A DNA stretch of 64,000 nucleotides from Ascaris suum (GCA_013433145.1 CM024171.1:5842565-5906564), one strand, 5' to 3'. Positions 13,890 through 28,890 are shown, counted from the first letter of the stretch. Numbers and translations are program-made. Notes: generated by a model not told the origin, from the letters alone.

Positions 13890-15500
13890 TTCTCTTCGAA
13901 GCCATAATAGCGGTTTGATTTCAAAAATCTTGGCATCATAATTTCTCCAACATATACCAATGTCGAGTTCTTAAGAAAATTTCTCTCACCATATAAGAAG
14001 AGGTTTGCAGTCTTCGTAAAGAGAGCAATAAATCAACAAACATACTGCGCAAATGTTTCAGTCGCAGTGGTGAAGTGAATGTGCTGTTTCACCAAACGAA
14101 ATATTACAAGCATATAAAGATTACATATTAGCTGCATAACAAGTTGAATGAATGCAACAGTTCACAGTTTTATCACTTTTATAAACTAAAAGTAAGCAAT
14201 AGTCTCATTTCAAGACAGTTTTGTGGCAATGAAGGGAACTAGCACCGCGTCGAGCTCAACTTAAAAGCCTTCTAGATTCATGCTTGAGAGGAAATAAATC
14301 ACAATCTATGAATTCACTACAATTTTGCCTTTCTCAACTTTGTACAGAAATGAGGTTTATGTCAAAATTTTCAAAAAAACAAGGAAAATAATGGGAGATA
14401 GATCGATGAGAGCTTTTGATGGTCAAACGGAATAAAGCTAGTTCAATATCAACAATATGAATTGTAGGCGCATAAGAATAGATAAAACTGGACGAATTTT
14501 AATGCTTTTTGAGCTACTGAGCTGTGATATAGGATATGCGTAAATCCATTGCATGTACAGGATTACATTTAAGCATTCCTCGTTATGCATGACCTATTGC
14601 CGCAATATTTTTTTCTCGCCGAATATTTCTAGACCAGTACTAAACTTTTCTTTCACAGAGAAGTAAATATTTCAGTGGTAAATACCTACAGCGATCATAA
14701 AAAGTTCCCACAACTGATCAACGTTTCGCAATCATCTAAACGGCTTTTCTGTAGTTGTTCAGTAAACGAGTGCGGAAATTTGTAAAATTCCTTTCTATTG
14801 TTCTGTAACTCGAACGAACTCTTATTTCAGCTTTTATAAATATGTTCAATTCTGCGTTACAGGAGTCGTCGTTGTTTTCCCGAAAGATCGCTCTCTCTAT
14901 TGTATTTTCGCTCTTGTCGAATAATTTACCTGCCAAAACACCGATTGTTTTTTTGAAGAGTTTCTTCTACAGAAATCTATTTTAGTCCTAAAAAATCAGT
15001 GTCGAAAAAATTGGCTTAAGGGGGTCATAGATTTATAATAGTTTTTGATGATTATAAAGAAAGTTCTTTGCAATAATCTCATATAAGAATAAATACAGAC
15101 GAAATCCCTAGTTAATTCATCAAAATGACTGTTGGAAACTTCCCAATGAAACCGTTAAAATAGTTGTAAATTTCGTAACAGTGAACGGAATTGTTCCGCA
15201 CCGATCACTCTATTTTAGCACTGAACTGCACTAAAAATAGATAGACATTCATGTGCATAAAGTACTACATTCTGTCGAATAATTCTTATATGTACTAATT
15301 TAGTTCGAGTTACACATAATAGAGATTACTCATAGACACTCGTTGATGACTACATTAAACGAGTTGTCTACGGGCTTTTCCTAAGATGGGGTCACGAACA
15401 TATTGCTCTCTCAATTACTTTGAAGCTTGAAACGGTCTTTTATCTTTTACGGTCAAATAACTGCAATACGAACACTGATGAGCAATATTGAAGCCAAATA
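13890..15500. other. Gene-poor stretch
   Basis: AT-rich sequence with no supported exon. It may include the 3' untranslated part of the minus-strand candidate gene that ends at 15508. Confidence 0.4.
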
Positions 15501-15507
15501 ATTGGTA

Positions 15508-15790
15508 TTAACTGCAAAAAGATTCCACCATTAGACAGTGATTTCCCGGAAGTACTCCAAGCAATGCGCACAAAACAACGAACGTCAAAGCTGCCTGATA
15601 TTCCCAGCTCTTTTGATAGAATTTCTGGCGACGGCCCTTGACAGGTATTCCACTGACTTGATTAGGTCGTTGAGTTGACCTAGTCGATCTCATTGTTCTT
15701 CGATAGAAGACCGCGAACACAAAACTTTCGTTTGGGACACCTAATGCCGACAGACAGCGATGCATAGAAACGTCGGTGTATGATGATTGT
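15508..15790 (-). CDS. Terminal exon of an unrecognised small membrane protein
   Basis: I do not recognise the family. The exon is introduced by a strong minus-strand acceptor (TTTTCCTTTCCACAG) just above 15790. It reads in one frame for 93 residues to a TAA at 15508-15510. The translation is rich in Ser, Thr and Arg, then has a basic stretch (KGRRQKF), then a hydrophobic segment of about 17 residues (AALTFVVLCALLG core) close to the C-terminus, which suggests a membrane anchor. Entry phase needs two bases from the exon before. A likely upstream exon lies near 16462-16539, where a frame containing MIPLGFKMVEYEK ends at possible donors (GTACGA, GTTATT). One choice, at 16471, gives the right phase. 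The start and any further exons are unresolved. GC content is above that of the surroundings. Confidence 0.45.
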
Positions 15791-16539
15791 CTGTGGAAAG
15801 GAAAATAAAGAAAAGTTGTTTAATTACGTAAAGATTCTCTGGAGATGAATAATCGAAGTGAACATCAACGCAGACTTGATGCTTCAACGATTGCTCTTTG
15901 ACTGCACGAGTTAAAGCTATTGCGCTAGTGCATATAACATAGGTTCAACACTAACGCTCACCTATAACTTCCAGTTTTTTTTCCCGTTCAAAAAGGGGGA
16001 GGGAGCGTTATCAGGTGAACTAATACTATCACTCCACTCTTTTGCATAGTAATCCACGTTCCCTCTGACTGCTTTAATTCAAATTTCGCACAAATTTTCA
16101 GGATCAGGATCGTTGCTCGAAACAATTTAAAAATTAATACTAATAATATCAAGGATAACCTAACAATAATATTCAAAAAGTGAGCTAACAAATGTGAGCA
16201 AAAAGCGGATAAAAGATAGAGGTACGATCGAAAATAAAACGGATATGGGAAGAGAAGAAGTGAAATCAAAGATGTGTAGTGGTTGTTAAATACTTGTTTG
16301 GTGGCACCCTCTCACAGCCAATTATTGCAGTCGCGTTGAATCGAGTTCCGTAAATTCTTTCTTCGGATCGAGTACATCATGTGCTTGCCTATCATCATAG
16401 TCTTGCACCTATTATCCCTATATCGCTGAAATTAAATAAAACCTGATCCCTCTCGAATAACTGCATCGTACTTCTCGTACTCAACCATCTTGAAGCCCAG
16501 CGGTATCATTTTTTCGAAGGTGAAGCCGGTTGCCTTATC

Positions 16540-17662
16540 CTTTCAAAATTCTTCGTCCGTAAATTTTTCAACGAAATGTTTTTTTGTAGAAATTAATCCC
16601 ATAATCCGTCAGATTCGTTCTAAAACATAAAAATGCACCTAGTATTCTAGTGGTTTAACTAGGCATACCGCAAAAAAAGAGCTCAATGTTCTCAGATGAA
16701 TCTATTTCACTTAAAAATCATGCACATGTCTCAATTTTCATAGCAAGTTATTCGCGTAAAAGCTGTAGACGGAAATAAAATCACAACTGTTCTACGAATG
16801 AAAAGGCATAAAAAGCAATTAGCACCGTCTACGTTAAAAGGACCCAACAAGGAAAGTAGGATTCATCTCTCTTTAGCGTTCCTCAACCCCTCCCCTCCGA
16901 CCCCTCCGCTCCTTCCCTCGTTCTTTCTCCTCCCACTGTTATCGCACAATCTATCCTTTATGTATTTACTGAAGTCCTAGAATTCTGTTGCCGCAAGTTT
17001 TTCTTTACAAATAGCCTTCCTTGCTACACAGAACTCAACAAAGGTTGGCCACAATTCAAGTTACCGCGTTTGCGCATTTAGAATCCTCTTCTAGAGTCAC
17101 CACGCTCATAGAAGATTATGAAAACCATGAGTGTCATGGCTTCTATACGTTGGAAAATACAAATACCCTCAAAAAATTCTTGCATCAAACCAGAACGCTC
17201 CTAAAAGCTTTTAGACGTAAAACTGGGGGTCAAGCAACTGCGTCAGATCAGCTAACTAATATACTGTTTAGGGAAGTCAACAGAATTAGGCATGAAAGGT
17301 ATCGTCGAAGTTGGCTTATTTTCGTGCCCTATGTTTTCTTCATGGCCTCTCAAACAGAAATATGTAGAGCGGTTTACCACTCAACTCATTCAGTAATTTC
17401 GCGCCCAAATTATGCAAACTAGTTCAATATTTTAACCTCGTAATTATAAAGATTCCATGTGACCTGTTCATAACTTTTTTATTATCGAAATTACTGAACT
17501 GAAATTGCTAGCACAGTAAAACGACTACAATTCAGTATGAAGAAAGATAGCAGTGGGAAGTGGAAGGGGCAGAATAAGGCGGGGGTAGGAAAAAAGGAGG
17601 ATTTTTTGGGAAAAAGCATTTAGAAGAAAAGTGGAGGAAATTTTATTAACGGAAGGGAAGCA

Positions 17663-17693
<31 letters not shown>

Positions 17694-20600
17694 GACGAAA
17701 GATACACACACATTATGGTCACCTCAAAAAGGAGTTATGCAAAGCTCAGAAACTAATGAATGCCATCCTTCAGCGAGTGTTGTTAAATATCAAATATTCA
17801 AAATATCCAAGCGTTACTTTGCAACTAGAGCTTCATTTATTTCATTGGGTCCGACTTTTATGTGTTTATGCAAATTCGTTTGCAAAAGTGCATCACTGCA
17901 CGTAATGTTTGCGAGTGTTCGCCTGTCTATCTGTTGTCTGTTCGACAGGCTAAATTCGTTATTTTCGGTAGACAATCGCTAAAGCTAGAACTGCAAATGT
18001 GTCGGATATAATGTACGTTCCAGAATGACATTCTTTTTCATGCTGATCCATCAACGATGAAAAAAAAAGTTCAATGTAACATCAGCGTGCAATGATGAGT
18101 TGTGGTCACCTGAAAAAAGTTGTGGTAATTTAAAAGAGCAAAAAATTGTATGCATTCTTTCACCGGTCGCGTTTTCATTTTACAACGATCGAATCATCGA
18201 AAAACGAATCTTTCGCAGCAAATTTATGCAAACAGTTGGTTTATTTGCTGATAATTTATGAGACCGGCTGGTCAGATGAGCAGAATGCCAACGTGTATAG
18301 GGTTCCACTTCAAGTAGCATGTTTCTCCACTCATAAAATCAACTATCGAATCAATTAGCTTGTGAATCGATACACATTCGATCCTTTGTAAGCAACAGTA
18401 ATCAAAAAGTTTTTGAAGTCAACGCTATTAAATCTATTCGAGCAAGTATTCAATAAATGTTGAGAGCATTGCAAAATAACTGCAATAGAAAAGTTGCAAT
18501 CGCAAAAAAATTACAATTGTGAAATCGAAAACGTTGCAAACGACTTGCAGCTACAAGACTCTATGCATCAAGCATGATCAAAACCTCAACTGAATATGCG
18601 AAACACATCAATCAAACGCTTATCACTAACGGATAAAACTCAATGGAATATAAAAGAATTACAATTCACATGTAATGTGATGAGAGGCGAATATTTATAA
18701 AAGAAGACAACGTTAGCAAACACTTTAAAGTATTCTTTTTTTATTCAGCTGCTGCATCATACTGCCTTCAGATTCCTCTGGCGATACGCAGCTGTTGTTG
18801 AGTGAACAATCATCTCAGCAACAAAAAAATTTATAGAGACATTTGAGAATGCTTTCTCGTCATGGTTTATGCAATACAACAGTGTGAGACTATTTACCTT
18901 CAAGATCGAAAATTCCATTCTATCAGCGAAAAAATATCAAAGAAGCGGCGCATTCGTCTTTGAATAGCTGAACAGGATTTGAGACACTATGGATTTCATT
19001 TTTTTTTAATGGGAATAATGAAATAAAACGATCGAATAACCGAATATTCAAAAGTTTGATGTAGATAAGGAAGAGGAACACATTTTGCTGAGAGGAAAGC
19101 GAGCAACTTTCCTCCTATTTCTACAAATCTCGCTTTTATAAAATGGGGAACAATGTATCAGCAAAAGGCAGCAAAAATTTAAATTTCTTGGGAGATCTCG
19201 TAAATGCTATTGCTTCTATCCTCTTTCCTCCCCCCCCCCCCCCCCTCTCCTACCACTACACACCTATTGCAGTCTGTGTTACGCTATTATTGGGAAGTGC
19301 TAACGTTCCACTTCTTTTCATTTCACGTTCAGTTAAAAGGCACACTATAGACAAGTATGAACATTTGCAGCCAGACGATAGAGAGTCGTGTAATTGTTGT
19401 ACTGCAAGCCAGATCAATATTTAGACAAAGGAATTGAAGAGCCGTTCGATAGCACCAACCAACCACCTGGCTGACCGAGCGATCTCTCAAAGCGGAAATG
19501 CCCGTCATGAAGTGAATAGAAAAATTGCGTGCATCAAGCGAACACAGTTTGAAATGCAGCGCCAATAATATAAACGGATCTCTTGCACCTCGCGAAACGG
19601 TTTGCACACCGAACAATGTTCTTAACTTACATGTGATATTTACATATACTGTGATTTATTGTAGCTGAAATATTACCGCAAAATAATTTCATCTGACTGC
19701 GATTACTACACTACTAGTAAAGTAAATAAAGGAAACGATTGAAGAACATTTCTGATCTTTAAGGTTTATTTCCTATTTTTAATTAATTTCTCATTTTAAA
19801 GAAAACGCAATTGCATATTTAAGCACGCAACATATATTTTATGCAAATCGAGACGAAATGTTGTTAATATTGTCTGTTTCTAATATATTTTATTCTTGCT
19901 TCAAACAACTGTTTATAAAATTACAGAGTTATTCCCTGAAATGATTTGAAGAAATCATCCAAAAGAAAGTGCTCAGCAATGTGAAGTAATAAAAATATAT
20001 GCCACATTTGCTCTAAGGTTTTTTTGGCTAACGCATTTGCAAGAGCAACTTTGCATTGGAATTGGCCAAAATTTGTGGGTAAACAAGAGAGTTTGTGGTG
20101 AGGTTATTCCTAATGGGATGGGGAGATTCTCAGGAGGGAAAATTATGAGCGCTGAAAAAAAAAACGAAGAAATTCTTTGCAAATAATTTTCGAACAATAA
20201 GGTAGTAATGAAGAGAAGTATTTCGAATTTTGCGACTGCAAAGGGCTCTACTTTCTGGACAAATATTTGGATAAACCCGACAACATCTGAAAGGTGTTCT
20301 TGCTAGCCAAGCTGCAAAAAGCCTTTATAATCCCCAAGTAATCCTCAATTTCAAAATGCTTGAAATACAACTGAAGCGGGAGAGACGTATGAAAGTCATG
20401 CCACATTTTATCAACGTATTTTAATATGTGAGATAAATATCATAAGTGAAAACTACTTGACATACCAGCTAAGCTCACAATTAATCAAAGCAATACGTCA
20501 TTTGATAAACTAAAGAAAACGACCTCAAAATAATCTGAAAGAAGAGAGAGAAAATAATTTTAAAGCGAAAAATCAACCGAATTGATGCATAAATATAAGA

Positions 20601-23600
20601 ATTTTTGAATAGTAGACAGCTGACTGTCGGCTTCTTTTCCACAATTACAGTTTCAGTCAGCTTAGGAAGCACTGAAATCACTCCACCATTGCAATCATTC
20701 CGCAATCTGCATCGGTATTTGATGACCAGTGGCAGCAATTGTTATTCGTACGGTAGGACGACGTCCATTACGGATGCTGAGGTCATTACTTCAAGCGTCC
20801 CACCTCTTCTCGCTTATCGTGGTTTTAAGAGCTGCTAATGATCGGTGTTTGACGGCATAAACATATCCATTCCTTACTTCATATTCTATTCGATGAATAC
20901 AGCTAAATGAAATGCACAATCAGTGGGTGATATGGTGCTATGTGCACTATTTTATGCGGTCAAAAAACTTTAAAAACAGTGGACTATGAGAGACTCATTG
21001 TTTACACACGAAAAATACACAAATCCATACGGCTGAGTCGATATCGCCTATGTTTACTTTATTTATATATAAACACATCAAGGATCGTAATCACTCCACG
21101 ACTGTTACATTAATGAGGAAATTTTAAATTATTGCTTATGAGTGTGAACTCGAAAGGAAATATCTTTTAAAGTGACATATTCCATAATAATGATGAGGAT
21201 ACTATAGTTGCCTTTAATGTCTTTATGCACTGTCATATTAAACATTTTCATTCGATATGAAGCCTGTCAGTGATTGTAATTGAGCATTTTCCGATTCCTT
21301 TATGACAATTAAATGAACGAAGTGGGAGTGCAAGGCTGCTAGCGTTCTACCTTCCCCACCTCCCTGCCTTCCGCCTCCCCACCCATCCTCCCCAAGTGAC
21401 CACAGGAAACAAGAGGATACTATGGAGAGGCAAGAAACATTGAGCTGAAAGATTAAAAGGTTTTAAATAAGCCATTTTCGCTTGAAAATTTGATGCACGA
21501 CTACTGTCTGATAATGCTCATTAAAAATAGTGTTTGCTAGTAAAAATCGAAAGAGTTATTACATAAAAAAGTACGAATATTATCGTACTGTTTTGAAGTT
21601 GGCTGATAAATGGCTGATAAAATGACTGATAAAAGTACCACGATAATAAACTATTCTTTTATAAGCTGAGAAGATAAGTTTTAAAAATTCCGCGATTTAC
21701 CTATTAAATAATATACTTGTCAAAGTGAAGAATCATCATAAGAGAAAACACTTTTACTTGGAGGAATCCTCGTCCTTTTCTTTTCTTTTCTCAGAGAAAG
21801 GATCCGTTTTGCCATAATCGTTAATCAGATGACTAATTCAACAATTCAAAGGGAGTTCATTCTCGCCAACTGGCCCATCTGGATTCGTCGATTTCGTTGG
21901 GAACATTATTCACTAACTGCCTCATCTTTCTTCGTCAAAAGACAACAATTACTTCAGTAAAAAAAAAAAACTTAGCGTCCTTTCAACTGAGGCATCCTAG
22001 GAATGAAAGTGCGCTTTGTGGCATAAAACGCTATATCATTTAACATCCAACTCCGAATAATCGTTTCATCAGTTTCAATTACTTCAACAATTCTCCATCA
22101 TGTCTTCATAATACTTTCTAAAATGTTTGTCAGATATAAAGAAAGAAATACATCGCTTATCGAAATACGACAAAATATAGTAAACTTTTAAACGTACGGA
22201 TGTGAACAACTTATAGCCGACAGTAAACTATGAACTGAATTCTTCAAATGAAATTATTATTGGTAAATATTATAATTAAGATTATAGGATAATAAACACT
22301 TAAATACGATAAATTCAAATAAATAAATAATGAATCAAAGAAAATAATATAGCTTTATGAATTGCAAATAAATGAATTCAATGGTACAACGTAAAGAATT
22401 GCGCATTTGATGGACGGCATTGAAACAAACAAACTCGCACATCCGTACACATACAGTTCTGCTCGTGTTCTACTCGAAACAATCATGCTTGCATGCAATG
22501 TTTGTGTCTGTGAAACGTGCCCCACATCCAAACAACGCCCTCCTAAACACTCCACTTTTTATTTGAAATCGATTATACCGTTGTGACTGCAATCTTTAGT
22601 TAAAGTTCATCGTTTTTTCTAACTTGCCTGAACTTTTGACAAAAGCTCGTCTGAACTGTGAACAGTGCTCCAACTTAAAGAACGTTCGATGCACTTGAGC
22701 TCGAGGCTCATAACATTCGACTTGATTTTCCAGTATAAATACAACTGTTTCACTCAGTTAAGCGATCAAAAAGTCTAAATATTACAAATATGCCGAATAA
22801 AATACATCATAAGAAATTATGAGTAAAACATTTAAGAAAAAAAAGAAGACTGACTCAACAATATGCAACTAGTAGAAATAAAGCACTACTAATCATGAGC
22901 ACATAGAGCACCTCCTATTCCCCTCTCCTTCTCTCCCATTAAGACGCAAATTTCAATACTTAGAGGAAATGACAATAATGAGGAAGTTAATAAGCTGGGA
23001 GGAAAAAAACTTTTGGAGCTTTAAAGAAAAATTGTCTGAGAATGAGAAATTTTCCGTTGATTTCCGTTCAAATTGGCAGTTGCCAAATGACAACAATCAT
23101 AAGACGATTAATTAAGCTGCCGACCATTGCGGGCATTTTTATCATGCAAATTTAATTATGCAAAGAAAATTGTTTTTAAATACTGCAAAAACTTTTATTC
23201 AACATTAATGGGCCATTGAATGAAAAATTATGAACTGCAAATCGTTCTATAGCAAAGATCATACGATAATCACACATAAGTTGTTGAGAGAGTCTAGAAG
23301 AAAAAGTTTTTTCTAGTAATCTCACAGAGAAGTGAAAAGAGCCTAAGGCTTTTAAGTTACGCTACCAGCAGTTATGCGCTTAATGTTTGACAAGATATAC
23401 GGAAAGCAAACGAAGTAATTGTGAAGTAAGGCCACTGCGTTATCCCTTCGTCTGAATGCTAGTGCAAATCTTTCTTATCGAACATTCATTCACATCATAT
23501 CAAAAAGACATCTCCCCCCTCCTCCTCGTCAGTCATTATTGATTAATAATGTGCCATTGCAAGGATACTTGTGCAAAAAAGTGTCACTGACCAAAGTGGC

Positions 23601-24600
23601 TCTCTACTGTTACTGTCCAACACTATGGTTACTTTTATTGGCACAAAGAAGACCCACTAGCACTATACTGCACACCCACGTTTCCAATGCTCTCCTTAGT
23701 TGCCACCTCACTAGTCACATTCTGTCACGTCGTGCCTAGTACAATCCGTACTGTATGCACTTTTAGTTTTCGTTTTTGAATGACGAACCCTCAAGTACAT
23801 ATGATGATACGGTATACTGCCATCAAAGAAGCGAATGCAGTAAACGGGTGCATATCTCGGATTTTCCGGAAAGTTCATTTCATGTTTTACATTTTCCGGA
23901 AAGCATTACTGATTAATTTCAGGTGGTCTCTCAAAGGTGCGACCTCTCCATATTAGACAGCATGCTAGGTTTACCACGCGCTAGCAACAAACCTTCACAA
24001 ACAACATAACTGTACTTTTTAAACCACGCATTGATATTTATAACAAAGCACGCATCTAAAAAAGCAAGGCAACTGGCCTGGATATTCATGAATACGCCAT
24101 TGTTTATAGTTCAGTAATGTAAGCTGAAAGAAAAAGCTCTTGAGAAAGCTTCGTTCTCTTCTGTCACCTTATTTTGCGTCATTCTCATCTGTGTGAGAAA
24201 TGCATCAGAAATCGCTAGCGGACAAGCTTGTGTAGATGGCGCAAGTAGGTGAGGGAGGGAAAGGGAGGGGAGAAGGGGGTGCTTAGAGGATGCCACAAAA
24301 TGGCACAGTAGGATGAACTGTTCACTGGATGAGTGGTTTTTGTACTTTTGTAGTCGTGAAGGGATTAAAGAAAAAAAAAACAAATGAACTAATTTCTACC
24401 CAATTCGAATAATGCATTGAAAGGAAAATGATCGAACCAGACGATTCATTATGACTTATTTAAACCATCCACTGAGGATTGTCCAAACAATGGAATATTC
24501 GAGAGAACAGGTAGACGGAACTAAATATGGACTTAATTTGTACTTTATAGAATCTCGTTTGTACTAACAACGAGCGGTTGCACCATTTCATTTGTGGTGT
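16540..24600. other. Gene-poor stretch with a few coding-like islands
   Basis: I could not support a gene here. A long open frame at 17021-17422 (+) begins at an acceptor-like CTACACAG but has no clear donor. A GC-richer patch at 20,600-20,840 is open on both strands. Short repeats are (AAAAC)n at 17661-17693 and three units of GGCTGATAAAAT-like sequence at 21599-21638. A C tract lies near 19,230, and a duplicated ATTTTCCGGAAAG lies at 23861 and 23891. Confidence 0.35.
17021..17422 (+). CDS. Doubtful open frame, no recognised product
   Basis: An open frame of about 130 codons. The first residues may be intron, because an acceptor-like TTGCTACACAG ends at 17031. A possible donor (AAAG|GTATCG) sits at 17298. 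The translation is mixed polar and basic with no motif I recognise. It could be a single exon or chance, and no partner exon was found. Confidence 0.18.
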   Translation: MLHRTQQRLATIQVTAFAHLESSSRVTTLIEDYENHECHGFYTLENTNTLKKFLHQTRTLLKAFRRKTGGQATASDQLTNILFREVNRIRHERYRRSWLIFVPYVFFMASQTEICRAVYHSTHSVISRPNYAN

Positions 24601-24638
24601 GCACTATTCATTCGCAAAAAAAAAAACACTTCTTACAC

Positions 24639-24753
<115 letters not shown>

Positions 24754-27700
24754 TACTTCTCATTATTATGTGAATTTCAATAACAAGCGAATTGAAGCAT
24801 TTTGATGAACATCCGCACTGAGTTTGATGGAGAGGTAAAGAGTAAGGCAGAGACATAAATTATATAATCACAAATTACGTGCTTAAATTGATGAGGAAAG
24901 CGGAAGAAAAGAGTAAAAAACATTCAAGTTCAATTATATTCTTTGAATAGGTGATAACTCTGACAGCACTTTTAGTTCACCATAAAACTTTAAAAACATT
25001 TCAACTGCTATCGCTTTGTCCATTAAAACGGATGACGCCATATGTTTGTACATTATTACGAAAGAGTAAATTAGTAAGTAATCAAAGTGGGTGGGCCGAA
25101 ATCGACATCAATACAGTCCAACGTGAATATAGCGAAGAGAAATGAACGAAACAAGCAATGATACGTACTTGCAAGGCACTACTGCAATAAAAAACGCCCG
25201 CTAGCGTCATTCCTGCATCCATCAATAGCAAGCACCGAGTCGTATTTCAGTAGCAGCCCACTAACTCTCTTCGTCAACGGAATCTGGATCACTGTTCTAG
25301 TCGATAGATGAATCAACGTCACTTCACACTAATGTTGCCGATTTCTTCTTTCTGTCACTGTGGGGCAGTCCACGAAATGCACTGAATGCCCTTCTTATAT
25401 CTCTACTTTATGGAAATTTCAATCAATAAATTTAGAAAAAAAGATTATTTCCCAACATGAAATTTCAAAAGAGTAGCAATTGCAATATATATGCAGTGTG
25501 AGTTCCACAAAAAGTCGCATAACATATGTTGAATGACAGCTGCAAAGTGGCATAACGCATGAAAATAGATCTAACCGAGTACACCACGTTAGCAACGATA
25601 AAACGTCGTCAAATGTGCATATCTTTGAAACCTTTATTGCCAACATTTCTGCTTCGTAGTGAACACGCATCAAGAGATCAGCCGCTTTCAAAACATCTCC
25701 CATCGGTGATGCATTCTCCGTCTTATCACATTATACACGATTGTATATTCCATTATATAATATCATCATGGCGTTAAGTCCTATTCTGTAGCATCTCTTT
25801 ATCTGTACGTATGTAAAATTTCTACCGATTTCCTCACTATGTCAGTGTTAGATCGATCAAATAAACGCTTAAACAATAATCGAAAGTGGAAAGTGTTGAA
25901 ATATGGAATTAATAAAATCCACTCTATTGGCAAGAATATATGCGCATCTAAGCAGGCCATATAAATATAAAAAATAAAATGAAATCATCCATTCAAATTT
26001 TGTAGATAAATATATTCATTTGTTTGCAGCACACATAGAGAGCACTTCTTTAAACTATCCGCTGAATATTTCGCATTGGGAAAAGCAAAACTTTCGTTTT
26101 CATCCGCAACCCAAAATAAAGTTTAGAAAATTTGTGTGGAAATAAGTGATGTGGAAAGTTTTTTTGCAGAAATTTACTCGACGATATATATCGAGTTCGA
26201 TGAATTATTTCATTGTTTTCTGCACCCCTTCCCTTAAAAAAAGACAAAATTGCGTTCAATTTGCCGAATATTCACAAAAATGTATCTCAATTTCCTTCTC
26301 CGTTATTTCACAAAAGACGAATCGACTTGAGTAAGCATTATATATGCGACAAGAAACTTCATAGAGTTTCGCTGATTTGCACACTTATAGCATGCAAATA
26401 TCGCCATTTTGTGCAACTTACTTTAATAAACACTCGCTAGAAACTTTGAAAGTGAGTAAGAACGCCTCAAAAAATGTATAAAATGCTTCCTTAAGTAGTA
26501 ATCATGGACTTATTGACGACTATTAAGCTCTGAAATCTTTGCATTTTGAGCAACGAACTGCGGTTCGAGTTATTCAAACTTTTTTCTACGCTGAGAATTA
26601 CATCACAGTGTAAAAAATAAAATTGCTTGGAAGTAAAAGAATCGTATTCGCAGCAACGGAATAAGTGAGAACTTTTTTCTTAAGCTCGCATCTCAACAAT
26701 AATAAAATCAGCATTTCTCAATATATAGCTGCTGAGTTTTTATTTATACTGATCTCATTTGCAATTAATAAACTATGAGGTACATATATGAAAAACCTTT
26801 TTGAATTATTATGAAAAGTTTAAGAGCGACAATAGAGCGAACTCTTTAAAAATGAGAAAAAAATTCGGATGAAATGAATCATAAATCATTTCACTATCGT
26901 AAAACAATTTTTCACTCAGAACGAAAATAACTTCGGCAATCGAAGACAACGAGCACCGAAAAAATTGCTGAAATTAGGTTTTTTTCGAAGTTTCAAATCC
27001 TCGACTCTTTGAAGAATAGAATTTTTGAGAAATAATGACGCGCAGAAGCGTCATTGAATAAAATAGTAAATAAATCTTGAAGATATTCTTCAAGATGACC
27101 TCAGAGGTAACAAATATATACGAATGATAGAGATCAGTCGTTAGGAGTACAAAAACGGAATAGTGTAACTAGAGTTTTATGTGCAGTAAAATGGGGGACA
27201 TATGTGAAGTGGCCAAGGCCCAAAGAGCGGAGACTGTCAGTGCCTATCTTCGATCGGGTTGCTGCCAACGAGCGAGACTGCATAAATGAGAATAAACGAA
27301 AAGAACATTCGAGGGGCCGTCGCCCAAACGCTGCATCATTCATTGCTCAGCCCTCACAAGTATAGTAAATCAATAAAATACTACAGCGACACAATTCGGC
27401 CCTTTCGTCGCAACGCTAACCACAATTCACTCTTTGCATCAGTGCATAAATGCTATTACTCGATTACACCACTTAGATTACCTAGAGTCCATAAAATGTC
27501 CACAACCATTTCACCTAAATCAAGCAGTTTAGCGCAACTCGAAAACTGATTGGAGAAGTTCGAGTTTAAGCTCGAGTCATTATTGCTATTTAAAAAGTGT
27601 CAATTCAGTGTGGAAAGGAAGCTCAATTAAGAGTGAGGTGTCACTGGGAGTTGACAAACGGTTTGGTCTGTGTGAGCTCTCAGGCAGTTATGCATTACCA

Positions 27701-28600
27701 GTGACAGATGAGTTGCTATGTCTACTAGTGTTTTGCACGAGATGAAAACTGCAATCATCTCTCGGCTTCGTGTTTACGTCCTCTGATAGCGTATCCTATT
27801 TTGAGGAAAACATGACGAATGCATCTTTTTGTGGAAAAGACGACTGTCTGCCGTAAATTTTGTTGATAAAGAGGAATTACAATGGTTACATGCGGCAATC
27901 TTTTGCAACTTGAGTGCGCACCTTTCCCGGATGAACATCGTGAAGTGATCGGGGTTTTTTGGATTTCATCATAGTAATTTGAAGTGACTAACAGGGATCT
28001 ACAAACCATGACCCTCGCAATGCTTGGTTAACTGAAAGCTGTCGGGTGTCGCTAGAGCGCTTTCAAGTATTAGCGATACGAGCAAATAGTACAAACCCTT
28101 CACATGTCGCAGACGCTTTATGCACTCGGTTCATTTTTTGCTCGAATTTGTCGATAGTTTCTGAGAAATTCAAACTCCATGTTTTAGGCCCGATAAAATA
28201 AAATAACCGACGATTTCGACCGCTAAAGGTCAATGATCGAAAAGTTTGATAACTACGATTATATTTGTTAGTACCGCATCTGACAAATTTTTACTAAACA
28301 ATTCGAACAGGAAGATGAATGTGGAGAAAAGTAGAGAACAATTTTTAATGATGGGGTGATTTGATAAATTTTGATGAATATTCAAATGTTAGTAATTAGC
28401 TGGATTAATTTTATTGACGAGTAAAAAATCGAAATGCAAAATATTTTTTGGCGTCAGCAGCTGCATATTTACTACAGTCTTCATTTTCACTATTTTTGCA
28501 GTAATCTTTTCAATGATGTCATGGGAAAAATTTTAGCAACGGACTTCATATAGGAAGTAATTATTGCTAATATTAAACGCCACAACGGAATGGTCAATTG
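24754..28600. other. Gene-poor stretch
   Basis: AT-rich sequence without a supported exon on either strand. The GC-richer part near 27,130-27,350 is open in both directions but has no family signature. Confidence 0.4.
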
Positions 28601-28604
28601 GCTA

Positions 28605-28765
<161 letters not shown>

Positions 28766-28818
28766 TTATAATAACAAATTATTATAGCTACCTTTACACT
28801 AATGGCACAAAATAAAAG

Positions 28819-28890
28819 TATGGGCACTTATACTAATATATAAATAAATATGTATACTTATTTATTTATATATTAATATATAGGTGCCCA
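28819..28890. repeat. 72-bp near-perfect palindrome
   Basis: The segment starts ATGGGCACTTATACTAATAT and ends with the near reverse complement closing on GGTGCCCAT. The centre (GTATAC) is itself palindromic, so almost the whole 72 bp can fold back. It lies 60 bp from the long (AT)n array. It could be the remnant of a foldback element or MITE, or an instability hairpin. Confidence 0.75.

Noticed and set aside
13522..13941. A 139-codon repetitive protein
   Set aside because: The period of 32 bp leaves all three frames open with the same residue cycle, which is what a non-coding minisatellite gives.
16590..16625. SDGLWD frame resembling the PP2C phosphatase motif
   Set aside because: The frame stops straight after the motif and nothing before it looks like a phosphatase.
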